The notes beneath the pieces were generated by a model. The model made no database searches. It saw nothing but the letters and a program-made list of their open reading frames with translations, and was not told the DNA's origin. This document shows positions 18,200 to 27,881 of a stretch of DNA of 64,000 bases, piece after piece. This DNA is from Nocardioides sp. Root140. GTDB taxonomy: Bacteria; Actinomycetota; Actinomycetes; Propionibacteriales; Nocardioidaceae. The stretch is from positions 124,123 through 188,122 of the forward strand of contig NZ_LMFI01000012.1 of assembly GCF_001426745.1 (NCBI RefSeq), read 5' to 3'. How positions within the stretch are numbered: position 1 is the first letter of the stretch; every line of letters starts with the position of its first letter. Both the position numbers and the translations under genes were made by a program.

Positions 18200-18205
18200 T
18201 AGCCT
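18200..18205 (+). promoter_or_regulatory. -10 box TAGCCT of a predicted leaderless hydrolase transcript
   Basis: TAGCCT lies 6 nt before GTG 18212 and decides between that start and the in-frame GTG at 18206. Confidence 0.55.
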
Positions 18206-18211
18206 GTGCCC

Positions 18212-19000
18212 GTGACGCAGAGCGACGTGTACCTGACCGAGATGGGCGAGAGCGGGTCGCGGGTCGTGTTCTTCCACGGGCTCTTCGGCCAGGGCAAGAA
18301 CTGGACGCAGGTCGCGAAGTCGCTGGCCCCCGATCACCGGGTGACGCTGGTCGACATGCCCAACCACGGGCGCTCGGCCTGGACGGAGCATCTCGACTAC
18401 GTCGAGTTCGCCGACCGTCTCGCCGAGCTGTTCTCGGCCGATGACCCGGTGGTGTTGGTCGGGCACTCGATGGGCGCCAAGATCGCGATGGTGCTGGCGC
18501 TGCGCCACCCCGAGCTGGTCGAGCGGCTGGCCGTGGTCGACATGTCGCCCGTGGACTACGCGAACGGCAGCGAGTTCGGAGTGTTCATCGAGGGCATGCA
18601 GGGCATGGACCTCGACTCCCTTGAGCGGCGCTCCGACGCTGATGCGGCCCTCGAGGTCGCCGCGCCCAGCACGACCGTGCGCAGCTTCCTTCTGCAGAAC
18701 CTCCGACGTGAGGGCACCGGCTGGCGCTGGCAGCCCAACCTCGAGCTGCTCGGTCGTGAGCTCGACGTGCTGGGTGGCTGGCCCGAGGACCGGCTCGGCG
18801 ACGTGGCGCCGTACGAGGGTCGGGTGCTGTGGGTCGCCGGCGCCAATTCGGCGTACGTCACCGACGAGTACGCCGATGCGATGCTGCGCTGGTTCCCGCG
18901 CGCGTCGCGGGTCACGGTCAAGGGTGCCGGGCACTGGGTGCACTCCGAGCAGCCCGAGATCTTCCGGCAGGTGCTGTCCCGCTTCGTCGAGTTGGCGTAG
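18212..19000 (+). CDS. Alpha/beta hydrolase (YbfF-like esterase)
   Basis: The product is 262 residues. HGLFGQGKNW (about 22-31) forms the oxyanion region, GHSMG holds the nucleophile Ser86, and GHWVHSEQP holds the catalytic His241. DMPNHGRS and DMSPVDY are typical of the YbfF/epoxide-hydrolase-like esterases. It is probably a cytoplasmic esterase acting on short acyl or acyl-CoA-like esters. The substrate cannot be inferred from the neighbours. Confidence 0.88.
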   Translation: MTQSDVYLTEMGESGSRVVFFHGLFGQGKNWTQVAKSLAPDHRVTLVDMPNHGRSAWTEHLDYVEFADRLAELFSADDPVVLVGHSMGAKIAMVLALRHPELVERLAVVDMSPVDYANGSEFGVFIEGMQGMDLDSLERRSDADAALEVAAPSTTVRSFLLQNLRREGTGWRWQPNLELLGRELDVLGGWPEDRLGDVAPYEGRVLWVAGANSAYVTDEYADAMLRWFPRASRVTVKGAGHWVHSEQPEIFRQVLSRFVELA

Positions 19001-19073
19001 TCCGGCGAAGGCGCCGCCTTCGACCGCAACGCTCTCGGCCGCGCCGCCGCCGGTCAGCGACGCGGCCGGAGTG

Positions 19074-19424
19074 TCAACCCTTGGCGATGTCGAACAGGTT
19101 GCCCTCGGGATCGGCGAGCGTCACCCACTGGAACCCGGCCTCGTCGAACTCACCCAGGCGCTTGGCGCCGAGGTCCACCGCACGGTCGACCTGTGCGGTC
19201 CACGTGGAGGAAGCCAGGTCGAGGTGCACGGCGTTCTTGCCCGGCGTCCGGTCCGGCACCTTCATGAAGACGAGGGCCGGGCTGATGCTCCCGCCCATCC
19301 CGATGCTGGCGTAGTCCACGGTCGCCTCGGGGTCGACGGGCACCTCCATGAGGGCGGACCAGAAGTCCGCGAGGGCAGCGGCGTCGCTGCAGTCGAACGT
19401 CACGGCGGCCATGATGATGGTCAT
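19074..19424 (-). CDS. Small VOC superfamily protein
   Basis: The product is 116 residues, starting MTIIMAAVTFDCSDAAALAD and ending VTLADPEGNLFDIAKG, a single-domain glyoxalase-like protein. ATG 19424 has AAGGAG about 7 nt upstream. It begins 34 nt after the end of the MerR gene on the same strand, so the regulator and this protein are probably one operon controlled by the MerR promoter. The ligand may be the inducer or toxic compound sensed by the MerR protein, which is inference only. Confidence 0.85.
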   Translation of the reverse strand: MTIIMAAVTFDCSDAAALADFWSALMEVPVDPEATVDYASIGMGGSISPALVFMKVPDRTPGKNAVHLDLASSTWTAQVDRAVDLGAKRLGEFDEAGFQWVTLADPEGNLFDIAKG

Positions 19425-19458
19425 GATGAGCTCCTTGTTGTCGGGTGAAGCATGGGCG

Positions 19459-20277
19459 TCATGCTGACCGGAGTGGCCAGCAGATCTCGGTGCGGTGTTC
19501 GCTGGGGTGATCTGTCTCGTCGGAGCCGACCAGGTAGCGCTCCCGGATCGGGTCCGGCAGACCTTCGTCGTTGCGGGCCACGTGACTGCCCAGGGCGCCG
19601 TACGTCCGATCGAAGTCATCGAACAGCCCGACGTGCTCCGTGACGGCGAACCTGCCACCGGGGAGCTCCAGGCGGGTGACCGCGGCGTCCCCGGTCGGCT
19701 CACCGGTGGCGGCAGGAACCGGCAGGAAGGCGACCACCTCGCCGGCGTCGTCCTCGAAGAACTCGCGGGCGTACGTCGCCCCGGCCGGCCCACTCGCCTC
19801 GATGCCGAGCCGCCCCGCAGCCATCGCGAGGCGGCCGAACGTCTCGTCCGACCACTCGAAGATGTCGTCGATCGAGACAATCGCGGAGACGGCGAGCGCA
19901 GGGAGGTCGGGCACGGTGCGGTAGTCCACCGCGAGCGCCGGGCCGGGGGAGAGCAGCAGCCGCAGGGAGGCGACGACGTCCCTGGTGCGTTCGAGCTCTG
20001 TCTCCATGCGCGTGAGGTGCGCCTTGAGTGCTGCGTCGCTGGTCTCCTGGTTCGGAGCCGAGACCACCTCACGCACCTGCGCCACCGGCATGTTCAGGTC
20101 ACGCAGCCGGCGGATCAGATGAGCCTGCCCGACCTGGTCGAGGTCGTACCTCCGGTAGCCGCTACCGACGTCGATGCTGGCCGGCTCGAGCAACCCGACC
20201 TCGTGGTAGTGGTGCAGCGTCTTCACGCTGAGGTAGGTGAGTCGGGAGAACTCCCCGATGGTGACGGTGGTGGCCAT
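19459..20277 (-). CDS. MerR-family regulator with GyrI-like effector domain
   Basis: The product is 272 residues. The N-terminal winged helix (TIGEFSRLTYLSVKTLHHYH, then GYRRYD) is a MerR DNA-binding domain. A helical dimerisation segment follows, and the C-terminal 150 residues resemble the GyrI/BmrR multidrug-binding fold (LPGGRFAVTEHVGLFDDF). It likely activates its own promoter on binding a small hydrophobic ligand. ATG 20277 is chosen because the start of the conserved domain and the promoter (20285-20315) both fit it. An upstream start at 20304 would overlap the operator. Confidence 0.9.
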   Translation of the reverse strand: MATTVTIGEFSRLTYLSVKTLHHYHEVGLLEPASIDVGSGYRRYDLDQVGQAHLIRRLRDLNMPVAQVREVVSAPNQETSDAALKAHLTRMETELERTRDVVASLRLLLSPGPALAVDYRTVPDLPALAVSAIVSIDDIFEWSDETFGRLAMAAGRLGIEASGPAGATYAREFFEDDAGEVVAFLPVPAATGEPTGDAAVTRLELPGGRFAVTEHVGLFDDFDRTYGALGSHVARNDEGLPDPIRERYLVGSDETDHPSEHRTEICWPLRSA

Positions 20278-20284
20278 GGCGACG

Positions 20285-20315
20285 ATCAAACACCCTCCGG
20301 TCACCGGAGGGTCAA
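20285..20315 (-). promoter_or_regulatory. Classical MerR-type promoter with 19-bp spacer and dyad operator
   Basis: Reading the minus strand: TTGACC (-35), then a 19-bp spacer, then TTTGAT (-10), then 7 nt to ATG 20277. The spacer holds most of the near-perfect 21-bp dyad ACCCTCCGGTcACCGGAGGGT (20292-20312). A 19-bp spacer with a central dyad is the hallmark of MerR-activated promoters. Confidence 0.85.
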
Positions 20316-20355
20316 GCCTCCTGTGGGCAGGGCTCGTTCGGTGGTCCGCGGAGGC

Positions 20356-20886
20356 TCAGCCCTGGCGGGCCCGGTAGGCGGCGACGGCGGCCCGGTTGCC
20401 GCAGGTGGTGCTGCAGAACCGGCGCGAGCGGTTGCGGGAGAGGTCGAGCACCAGTCCGTCGCAGTCGTCGTCGGCGCAGACACCCAGGCGCGACATCTCG
20501 TCGCTGCGGACCACGTCGATCATCGCCATCGCGGTCTCCACCATGATGCGTTGCGCCCACGGGCGGTCGGGCGCGATGGCGTGCAGGTGCCAGTCCCACT
20601 CGTCGTGGCGCACCAGCTGGGGGAGTGCGCCGGCCTCGGCCAGCAGCTCGTTGACCAGCGTCGCGCTGCGGTCGCGCTCGCTGGTCAGCACCTCGCGCAG
20701 CACCGGTCGCAGGGCCCGGATGTCGTCCAGCTCCGCGCGGGTGCGCTCGTGGCGGCCGGTGTACTCCCAGGTCGTCCAGAACGCGTCGGCCTCCGCGACA
20801 GTGGTCAGGGTCTCGGGCGTGACGGCGGTGTTGACCAGGGCGACGGCGGCCTGGAGCGACACCTCCGTGTCATGAGCGAAAACCAT
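20356..20886 (-). CDS. CGNR zinc-finger (ABATE-domain) regulator
   Basis: The product is 176 residues. The N-terminal part matches the putative stress-response ABATE domain (TEVSLQAAVALVNTA, RALRPVLREVL). The C-terminus is a CGNR zinc finger: C137, C142, C158 and C162, with FCSTTCGNRAAVAAYR. Such proteins are predicted transcription regulators. ATG 20886 has a TAAGGT box 6 nt upstream on the minus strand, inside the promoter of the divergent EamA gene, so the two may be co-regulated. Confidence 0.88.
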   Translation of the reverse strand: MVFAHDTEVSLQAAVALVNTAVTPETLTTVAEADAFWTTWEYTGRHERTRAELDDIRALRPVLREVLTSERDRSATLVNELLAEAGALPQLVRHDEWDWHLHAIAPDRPWAQRIMVETAMAMIDVVRSDEMSRLGVCADDDCDGLVLDLSRNRSRRFCSTTCGNRAAVAAYRARQG

Positions 20887-20887
20887 G

Positions 20888-20916
20888 TTGACACCTTACA
20901 TGCCTGAGCGTAGCGT
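20888..20916 (+). promoter_or_regulatory. Sigma-A-type promoter of the EamA gene
   Basis: A perfect TTGACA (20888-20893), a 17-bp spacer and TAGCGT (20911-20916), 8 nt before ATG 20925. It overlaps the start region of the divergent CGNR gene. Confidence 0.75.
20893..20898 (-). promoter_or_regulatory. -10 box TAAGGT of the divergent CGNR gene
   Basis: ACCTTA on the plus strand reads TAAGGT on the minus strand, 6 nt before ATG 20886. It overlaps the -35 region of the EamA promoter, so both cannot be occupied at once. Confidence 0.55.
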
Positions 20917-20924
20917 CATGTGCC

Positions 20925-21899
20925 ATGACCGCGATGACTCATGACGTCCTCACACCTGTCTCGTCATCGCGGCTCGGCTCCGGTCTCGCCTTCGCGCTGG
21001 CTTCGGCGGCGTCGTTCGGACTCTCCGGGGCCCTGGCCAAGGGCTTGCTCGAATCCGGCTGGAGCGCAGGCGCGGCGGTCACGGTCCGCGTGTCGATCGG
21101 TGCGCTGATCCTGCTGGTGCCCGCACTGCTCGCCGTTCGCGGTCGCTGGCACCTGGTGCGCCGCAACGGCTTGCTGGTGGCGGCGTACGGCGTCGTGGCC
21201 GTGGCCGGTTGCCAGCTGTGCTACTTCTACGCGGTCGCGCACATGCAGGTGGGTGTCGCGCTGCTGATCGAGTACACCGCACCGGTCGCGGTCGTGGTGT
21301 GGCTCTGGCTGCGGCACGGGCACGCGCCGGGCCCGCTCACCCTGGTCGGTGCCGCCGTGGCCGCAGGAGGCCTGGTGCTGCTGCTCGACGTGGTCTCTGG
21401 TGCGTCGCTGAGTGTGGCCGGCGTGCTGTGGGCACTGGGTGCGATGATCGGCGCGGCCACCTACTTCGTGATCTCCGCCGACGAGGACAACGGGCTCCCG
21501 CCGCTGGTGCTGGGCGCGGGCGGTCTCGTGGTCGGCGCCGCCTGCCTGGGCCTGGCCGGCCTCGTCGGAGTGGTGCCGATGGCCGCCTCGACCGCCGATG
21601 CGTCGTACGACGGCATGCAGGTTCCCTGGTGGGTCCCTCTCGTGCTGCTCGGCGTGGTGACCGCGGCGCTGGCCTACACGACCGGCATCGCGGCCGGACG
21701 CCGACTCGGCTCGCGACTGGCCTCGTTCGTGGCCCTGACCGAGGTGATCGCCGCGATGTTCTTCGCCTGGCTGCTGCTCGACGAGCTGCCGGGCTGGCTG
21801 CAGCTGGCCGGGGGAGTGTTCGTGCTCGCCGGGGTCGTGATCGTGAAGCTGGGTGAGCCCCGGGCCGGGATCGAGGTCGGGGTCCCCGACCCGTCGTGA
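20925..21899 (+). CDS. EamA/DMT-family transporter
   Basis: The product is 324 residues with ten predicted membrane segments in two EamA repeats of five. AASFGLSGALAKGLLESGWS in the first segment and SFVALTEVIAAMFFAWLLLDELP near the end are typical drug/metabolite transporter motifs. It probably exports an amino acid or metabolite, but direction and substrate are open. The C-terminal codons and TGA stop (GACCCGTCGTGA) form the first unit of a 21-bp repeat array. Confidence 0.88.
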   Translation: MTAMTHDVLTPVSSSRLGSGLAFALASAASFGLSGALAKGLLESGWSAGAAVTVRVSIGALILLVPALLAVRGRWHLVRRNGLLVAAYGVVAVAGCQLCYFYAVAHMQVGVALLIEYTAPVAVVVWLWLRHGHAPGPLTLVGAAVAAGGLVLLLDVVSGASLSVAGVLWALGAMIGAATYFVISADEDNGLPPLVLGAGGLVVGAACLGLAGLVGVVPMAASTADASYDGMQVPWWVPLVLLGVVTAALAYTTGIAAGRRLGSRLASFVALTEVIAAMFFAWLLLDELPGWLQLAGGVFVLAGVVIVKLGEPRAGIEVGVPDPS

Positions 21900-21985
21900 G
21901 TTCCCGCTGACCCGGCGCGAGTTCGCGAACTGGCGACGGGTCGACCTGAACTGGCGACGGGTCGATCAGAACTGGCGACAGGTCA
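21888..21985. repeat. 21-bp inverted tandem array, family 2 (copy 1), stop codons at both ends
   Basis: Two units on one strand begin at 21888 and 21909 (GACCCGTCGTGAGTTC type). Three units in the opposite orientation begin at 21927, 21948 and 21969 (GAACTGGCGACGGGTC). Period is 21 bp. The TGA of the plus-strand EamA gene lies inside the first unit, and the last unit ends in TCA, the stop codon of the minus-strand AI-2E gene. The inverted units can fold into alternative stems. Same family as 57408-57537. Confidence 0.95.
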
Positions 21986-23194
21986 GCGTTCGTCCTGACG
22001 GCGGACGAACACCTCCTGGGTGAGCAGCAGGATTGCGGCCGCGGTCGGCACGGCCATCAGGGCGCCGACCACACCGAGCAGGCCTCCACCGACCAGTGCC
22101 GCGATCACGGTGACCGAGCCCGGCACGCTGACCGAGCGCTGCATCACGCGCGGGTAGATCACGTAGTTCTCGAGCTGCTGGTAGAGCGCGTAGTAGACCA
22201 GGCAGGCGATCCCGACGCCCGGCGAGATCGTGAACCCGATCGCCGACACGATCAGCATGGCGATCGTGGCACCGACCATCGGGATCAACGAGAGCAGACC
22301 GACCACGAACGACAACGCGACGGCGTACTCGCCCAGGCCCACGATGAACAGGAACACCAACGAGGCGAGTGACGCGCAGACCGCGACGACGAAGGCACCG
22401 GAGACGTAGCCGCCGATGCCCTGGAGCACCCGGTCGCCCAGGCGGGTGACCCGGTCGCGACGCGAGGCGGGCGCGAGGCGGTAGAACGCGGCCTTGGTCT
22501 TCGGCAGCGAGGCCAGGAAGTAGAGCGTCAGCACGATCACGATGAACGCGTTCAGCAGCGCCGAGAGGACCGCGAGGCCGAAGCCGAGCACACCACCGAA
22601 GGCGCGCTGGGCGAGGTTGCCGTCCTCGATGTAGTCCTTGGCCTTCTGGATGAGGTCGTAGTCCTCGTTCCACTTCTGGACCCGCTTGTTCTCCTGCAGC
22701 TGGTCCAGCCAGTGGGGTGCGTTGCTGGTCAGCGCGGCGACCTGCTCGCTGATCACCGGCACGATCGCCGAGATGAACAGGCCGATCGCGATCAGCACGA
22801 TCACGATCACCGACAGCACGGCCAGCGAGCGCCGCATGCCGCGTCGCTCGAACCACTCGACGAGCGGGTTAAGGCCGGCCGCCAGGAACATGGAGACCAC
22901 GACCAGGACCAGCGTCGAGCCGATCGCCAGCACCTGCTGTCCGAGCCAGTACGCCGTCAGCAGGCCGAGGCCGCCGAAGAAACCGATGTAGTACGGCGAG
23001 TGCCCGATGGGTGGACCGGGCTGGCCGAGGTGCCGCTCGCCGACGTGGTGCTTCTCCAGATGCTCCTCGACCTCGTCCTCGGCCAGTTCGGCGCGCTCGG
23101 CAGCGTCCTCCGCGCGCTCGGCAGCCTCGGCAGCGACCGCCGCGTCGTCGACCCCGTCGTCCAGGTCAGGGCCGTGATCCCCGTGATGGGCCAT
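21983..23194 (-). CDS. AI-2E family (PerM/YdiK-like) membrane transporter
   Basis: The product is 403 residues with an acidic cytoplasmic N-terminus (about 1-65, Asp/Glu/Ala/His-rich) and eight predicted membrane segments. The family signature is seen in VPVISEQVAALTSNAPHWLD and GIGGYVSGAFVVAVCASLAS; the end holds LIPMVGATIAMLIVS and YQQLENYVIYPRVMQ. Family members export AI-2 or act as Na+/H+ antiporters; which applies here is unknown. It starts 8 nt after the DivIVA-like gene and is surely cotranscribed with it. Its stop lies in a repeat array. Confidence 0.9.
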   Translation of the reverse strand: MAHHGDHGPDLDDGVDDAAVAAEAAERAEDAAERAELAEDEVEEHLEKHHVGERHLGQPGPPIGHSPYYIGFFGGLGLLTAYWLGQQVLAIGSTLVLVVVSMFLAAGLNPLVEWFERRGMRRSLAVLSVIVIVLIAIGLFISAIVPVISEQVAALTSNAPHWLDQLQENKRVQKWNEDYDLIQKAKDYIEDGNLAQRAFGGVLGFGLAVLSALLNAFIVIVLTLYFLASLPKTKAAFYRLAPASRRDRVTRLGDRVLQGIGGYVSGAFVVAVCASLASLVFLFIVGLGEYAVALSFVVGLLSLIPMVGATIAMLIVSAIGFTISPGVGIACLVYYALYQQLENYVIYPRVMQRSVSVPGSVTVIAALVGGGLLGVVGALMAVPTAAAILLLTQEVFVRRQDER

Positions 23195-23202
23195 GGATGC
23201 GC

Positions 23203-24555
23203 TCAGTCGTCGAAGCCGGCGACGACGTCGCGGAGTGCTCCGAGCTGGGCGGTGATCGCGTCGCGACGCTTCGTCATGCGGTCGACCTCGGCGCGCACTG
23301 CGGCCAGCTCGCGGTCGGCGTCGGCCTGTCCGGACGCGGTCAGGCTCTCGGCCTGGCTACGGGCCGAGGCGACGATCTGCTCGGCCTCCCGACGCGCACG
23401 GGTGAGCAGGGCGTCGGACTCGGACTGTGCCTGCTGGCGGTGGGCCGTGGCCTGGGTGCTGGCCTCGGTGGCGCGCTCCTCGGCTGCGACGGCACGCTGC
23501 TCGGCCTCCTCGACCAGGCGACGCGTCTCGGCGGTGGCGTTCGAGTGGTGGTCGGCGGCCTCCTTGGCCAGCCGCTCCTTCTCGACCGCGAGCGTGCGCC
23601 GGGCTTCCTGCACCTCACGGTCGGCGGCGGCGCGGGACTTCTCCGCCTCACGGGCGGCGCTGACCTTGGCGTCGTTGCTCTCCTGCGTGGCGGCCAGGCG
23701 CAGCTGGTCGGCCTCGCGCTTGGCGGCGGCGCGCAGGTCGTTGGCCTCGGTGCGGGCCAGGGCGCGCTCCTGCTCGGCGTCGGCGATCAGGCGGGTGCGC
23801 TGCTCGTCGAGCTCGGCGAGCTGGACGGTGCGCATGTCCTCGGCCTCACGGGTGGCGTCGGAACGGATCGCCTTGGCGTCCTTGGTGGCCTGGGCACGGA
23901 TCTCCGTGGCCTCGCGGATGGCCTGGAGGCGGATGTCCTCGGCCTCCTCCTCGGCCAGGCGGAGCAGCTCGTTCGCGCGGCCGCCGAGCCCGGCGTACGA
24001 CGGCGCCTCGACCTCGGAGACCTGCTTGCGCAGGCCGGCCAGTTCGGACTCCAGCTCGATGACCCGCTTCTCGGACGCGCCGAGGCTGTTGCCGAGGCCG
24101 GCCTTCTCGTTGGTCAGCTGTGAGAGCAGGGAGTCGACGGCGGCCTGGTCGTAGCCGTTGCGTCGTACGACGGGCAGTGCGGGGAGCCGGGACTGACCGG
24201 TCTGGGAGCCGCCCTGCGACGTGGCCTGGGTGTTGACCAGGCTGCCTGAGGGGCGCGCTGCGGGACGCGCGGGTGCGGCAGGCTGGGAAGGGACCTGGGC
24301 AGCGGGCCGGGCCGGCTGGGCGGGCGCCTGCGCGGCCGGCTCCTGCTTGGCCGAGGGCTGGCGGGCGGGCTGGGCCGCCGGGCGGACCGTGGTGCTCGTC
24401 TGGGTCGGCTTCGCAGCCGTCCTGGGGGGCGAGGACTTCTCGTCGCTCTCGCGCTTCACCACGGGGATGACCTGCGTGGCGTCGTCGGCGCCCTCGGGCG
24501 CGCCGCCCTTGGTCGGCTCCTCGTCGAAGATGGACAGGCCGTCGTCGCTGCTCAT
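23203..24555 (-). CDS. DivIVA-domain coiled-coil protein
   Basis: The product is 450 residues. Residues 1-130 are a disordered Pro/Ala/Gln-rich tail. Residues 133-150 (NGYDQAAVDSLLSQLTNE) resemble the lipid-binding start of DivIVA. Residues 150-450 are an almost unbroken Ala/Glu/Arg coiled coil. It is probably a polar-growth or cytoskeletal organiser, like the FilP/Scy/Wag31 group, and not the main DivIVA. GGAGGAAA precedes ATG 24555. It heads an operon with the AI-2E transporter. Confidence 0.8.
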   Translation of the reverse strand: MSSDDGLSIFDEEPTKGGAPEGADDATQVIPVVKRESDEKSSPPRTAAKPTQTSTTVRPAAQPARQPSAKQEPAAQAPAQPARPAAQVPSQPAAPARPAARPSGSLVNTQATSQGGSQTGQSRLPALPVVRRNGYDQAAVDSLLSQLTNEKAGLGNSLGASEKRVIELESELAGLRKQVSEVEAPSYAGLGGRANELLRLAEEEAEDIRLQAIREATEIRAQATKDAKAIRSDATREAEDMRTVQLAELDEQRTRLIADAEQERALARTEANDLRAAAKREADQLRLAATQESNDAKVSAAREAEKSRAAADREVQEARRTLAVEKERLAKEAADHHSNATAETRRLVEEAEQRAVAAEERATEASTQATAHRQQAQSESDALLTRARREAEQIVASARSQAESLTASGQADADRELAAVRAEVDRMTKRRDAITAQLGALRDVVAGFDD

Positions 24556-24619
24556 GGGGTTATTTCCTCCGTCAGTGGTGATGCATCCCGGGTTGCGTGC
24601 CAAGTGTGGCGGATGGACG

Positions 24620-24666
24620 AAAAAGAACACACCCCGGCTCGCGCAGATTGCGCGAACCGGGGTGTG
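24620..24666 (-). terminator. Rho-independent terminator of ccr
   Basis: In the minus-strand transcript a 17-bp stem (CACACCCCGGUUCGCGC with one G-U pair, arms 24650-24666 and 24628-24644) and a 5-nt loop are followed by UUCUUUUU. It lies 11 nt past the ccr stop codon. The G-U pair is a C-A mismatch on the other strand, so the hairpin is tuned to the minus strand. Confidence 0.9.
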
Positions 24667-24676
24667 ATTTGGTCGA

Positions 24677-26017
24677 TCAGATGCCGCGGAAGGCGTTGAT
24701 CTTCGTCAGGTGCTTCTCGCGGAGCTCGTGGTTGAGCACGCCCAGGCCCTCTTCCGGGGAGAGCGCGAGGACGCCGACCTTGCCCTGGTGCTTGTTGTGG
24801 TGCACGTCGAGCGCGGCCTGGCCGACCTGGTCGAGGGTGTAGGTGCGCGACAGGGTCGGGTGGATCTTGCCCTGTGCGATGAGGCGGTTGGCCTCCCACG
24901 ACTCGCGGTAGTTGGCGAAGTGCGAGCTGATGATGCGCTTCAGGTTCATCCACAGGTAGCGGTTGTCGTACTCGTGCATGTAGCCCGAGGTCGAGGCGCA
25001 GGTGGTGATCGTGCCGCCCTTGCGGGTCACGTAGACCGACGCGCCGAACGTCTCACGGCCCGGGTGCTCGAAGACGATGTCGATGTCCTCGCCGCCGGTG
25101 AGCTCGCGGATCTTGGCCCCGAAGCGCTTCCACTCCTTCGGGTCCTGCGCGGTGCCTTCGTCGTTCCAGAACTTGTAGGCCTCTTCGGAGCGGTTGATGA
25201 TCAGCTCCGCGCCCATGCTGCGGGCGATCGCGGCCTTCTCCTCGTTGGAGACGACACACACGGGCGTGGCGCCACCGTTGAGGGCGTACTGCGTGGCGAA
25301 GCCGCCGAGGCCACCGGAGGCGCCCCAGATCAGGACGTTGTCGCCCTGCTTCATCTGGCCGCCGTTCTTCGAGACGAGCTGGCGGTAGGCGGTGGAGTTC
25401 ACCAGGCCGGGGGAGGCAGCCTCTTCCCAGGTGAGGTGCTCCGGCTTCGGCATCAGCTGGTTCGACTTGACCAGGGCGACCTCGGCGAGGCCACCGAAGT
25501 TGGTCTCGAAGCCCCAGATGCGCTGCTCGGGGTCGAGCATCGAGTCGTTGTGGCCGTCGGCGCTCTCCATCTCGACCGAGAGACAGTGGGCGACGACGCG
25601 GTCGCCGGCCTTCCACTTGGTCACGCCGGCGCCGGTCTTGAGCACGACGCCCGAGAGGTCGGAGCCGACCACGTGGTAGGGCAGGTCGTGGCGCTTGGTG
25701 AGCTCGGAGAGGCGGCCGTAGCGCTCGAGGAAGCCGAAGGTCGAGACCGGCTCGAAGATCGAGGTCCACACGGTGTTGTAGTTGATCGCCGAGGCCATGA
25801 CTGCGACGTACGCCTCACCGGGGCCGAGCTCGGGAAGCGCGACGTCCTCGACGTGGAGGGACTTGCGGGGGTCCTTCTCCTTGCTGTCGAGGCCCTCGAA
25901 CATGCCGACCTCGTCCTTGTGGACGGTGACCGCCTTGTAGGACTCGGGCAGGTCGAGGTTGGCGAAGTCCTCGGTGGCGGTGTCGCCGGCGAGGATTGCG
26001 TCAAGAATGTGCTGCAC
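24677..26017 (-). CDS. ccr: Crotonyl-CoA carboxylase/reductase
   Basis: The enzyme reductively carboxylates crotonyl-CoA to (2S)-ethylmalonyl-CoA with NADPH and CO2, the key step of the ethylmalonyl-CoA pathway. The product is 446 residues, a zinc-less MDR fold. The CO2-binding residues known from Kitasatospora Ccr are present: N81 (SAINYNTVW), F170 and E171 (IWGFETNFGG), and H366 for His365. The NADPH loop is GASGGLGGF (232-240). GTG 26017 follows GGGAG and gives the normal N-terminus MQHILDAIL. Followed by a strong terminator and divergent from the thiolase region. Confidence 0.96.
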   Translation of the reverse strand: MQHILDAILAGDTATEDFANLDLPESYKAVTVHKDEVGMFEGLDSKEKDPRKSLHVEDVALPELGPGEAYVAVMASAINYNTVWTSIFEPVSTFGFLERYGRLSELTKRHDLPYHVVGSDLSGVVLKTGAGVTKWKAGDRVVAHCLSVEMESADGHNDSMLDPEQRIWGFETNFGGLAEVALVKSNQLMPKPEHLTWEEAASPGLVNSTAYRQLVSKNGGQMKQGDNVLIWGASGGLGGFATQYALNGGATPVCVVSNEEKAAIARSMGAELIINRSEEAYKFWNDEGTAQDPKEWKRFGAKIRELTGGEDIDIVFEHPGRETFGASVYVTRKGGTITTCASTSGYMHEYDNRYLWMNLKRIISSHFANYRESWEANRLIAQGKIHPTLSRTYTLDQVGQAALDVHHNKHQGKVGVLALSPEEGLGVLNHELREKHLTKINAFRGI

Positions 26018-26110
26018 GGGCGTGCTCCCTGATCAGTTGCGTATGGTCGGGCGATTTCGGCACAAGATACTGGTCGTTAACCGGCCGTGGTGGGGGATGA
26101 GACGGACGTC

Positions 26111-26566
26111 TCAGGCGTGGTCGGAGGCGGCAGCAGGCTCGACGAGCTCGACGAGCACACCACCGGCGTCCTTGGGGTGGATGAAGTTCACCCGCGAGTT
26201 CGACGTACCCCGCTTGGGGGCGTCGTACAGCAGGCGCAGGCCGCGCTCGCGCAGGATCGCGGCGACCTGCTCGACGTCGGTGACCCGGTAGGCGAGCTGC
26301 TGCAGGCCCGGTCCGGAACGGCCGAGGAACTTCGCGATCGTCGACTCGTCGTTGAGCGGCGCCAGCAGCTGGATGCACGAGCCCGAGTCGCCGACGCCGA
26401 CCATGGCCTCGCGCACGCCCTGCTCCTCGTTGACCTCCTCGTGCACGACCTTCATGCCGAAGTTGTCGCGGTAGTAGGCGGTCGCCACGTCCAGGTCGGG
26501 TACGGCGATGCCGACGTGGTCGATGGCGATGAACAGGTGCTCGGGGACTTCCAGTGGTGCGGTCAT
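26111..26566 (-). CDS. Methylmalonyl-/ethylmalonyl-CoA epimerase (VOC fold)
   Basis: It interconverts the C2 epimers of methylmalonyl-CoA and, in this pathway, ethylmalonyl-CoA, which Ccr makes as 2S and MeaA needs as 2R. The product is 151 residues with two VOC modules. Metal ligand candidates are H17 (IDHVGIAV), Q66 (SCIQLLAP) and E140 (VLVELVEP). Where many epimerases have HH, this one has Q89-Q90 (GPGLQQLAYRV), a form I recall from Actinobacteria. It lies 93 nt upstream of ccr on the same strand and is divergent from the thiolase gene. Confidence 0.9.
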   Translation of the reverse strand: MTAPLEVPEHLFIAIDHVGIAVPDLDVATAYYRDNFGMKVVHEEVNEEQGVREAMVGVGDSGSCIQLLAPLNDESTIAKFLGRSGPGLQQLAYRVTDVEQVAAILRERGLRLLYDAPKRGTSNSRVNFIHPKDAGGVLVELVEPAAASDHA

Positions 26567-26695
26567 GGGTCCATGGTCGTACGAAACGGTGGAGAGAGCG
26601 TGACGACGTCCACATCCGGGACACATGTTGCCGACGGGTAGGTCGGGGATAGGCTCGAAAGCATTCCATTCGTGTTTGACGCAGGAGGAACAACC

Positions 26696-27880
<1,185 letters not shown>

Positions 27881-27881
27881 C

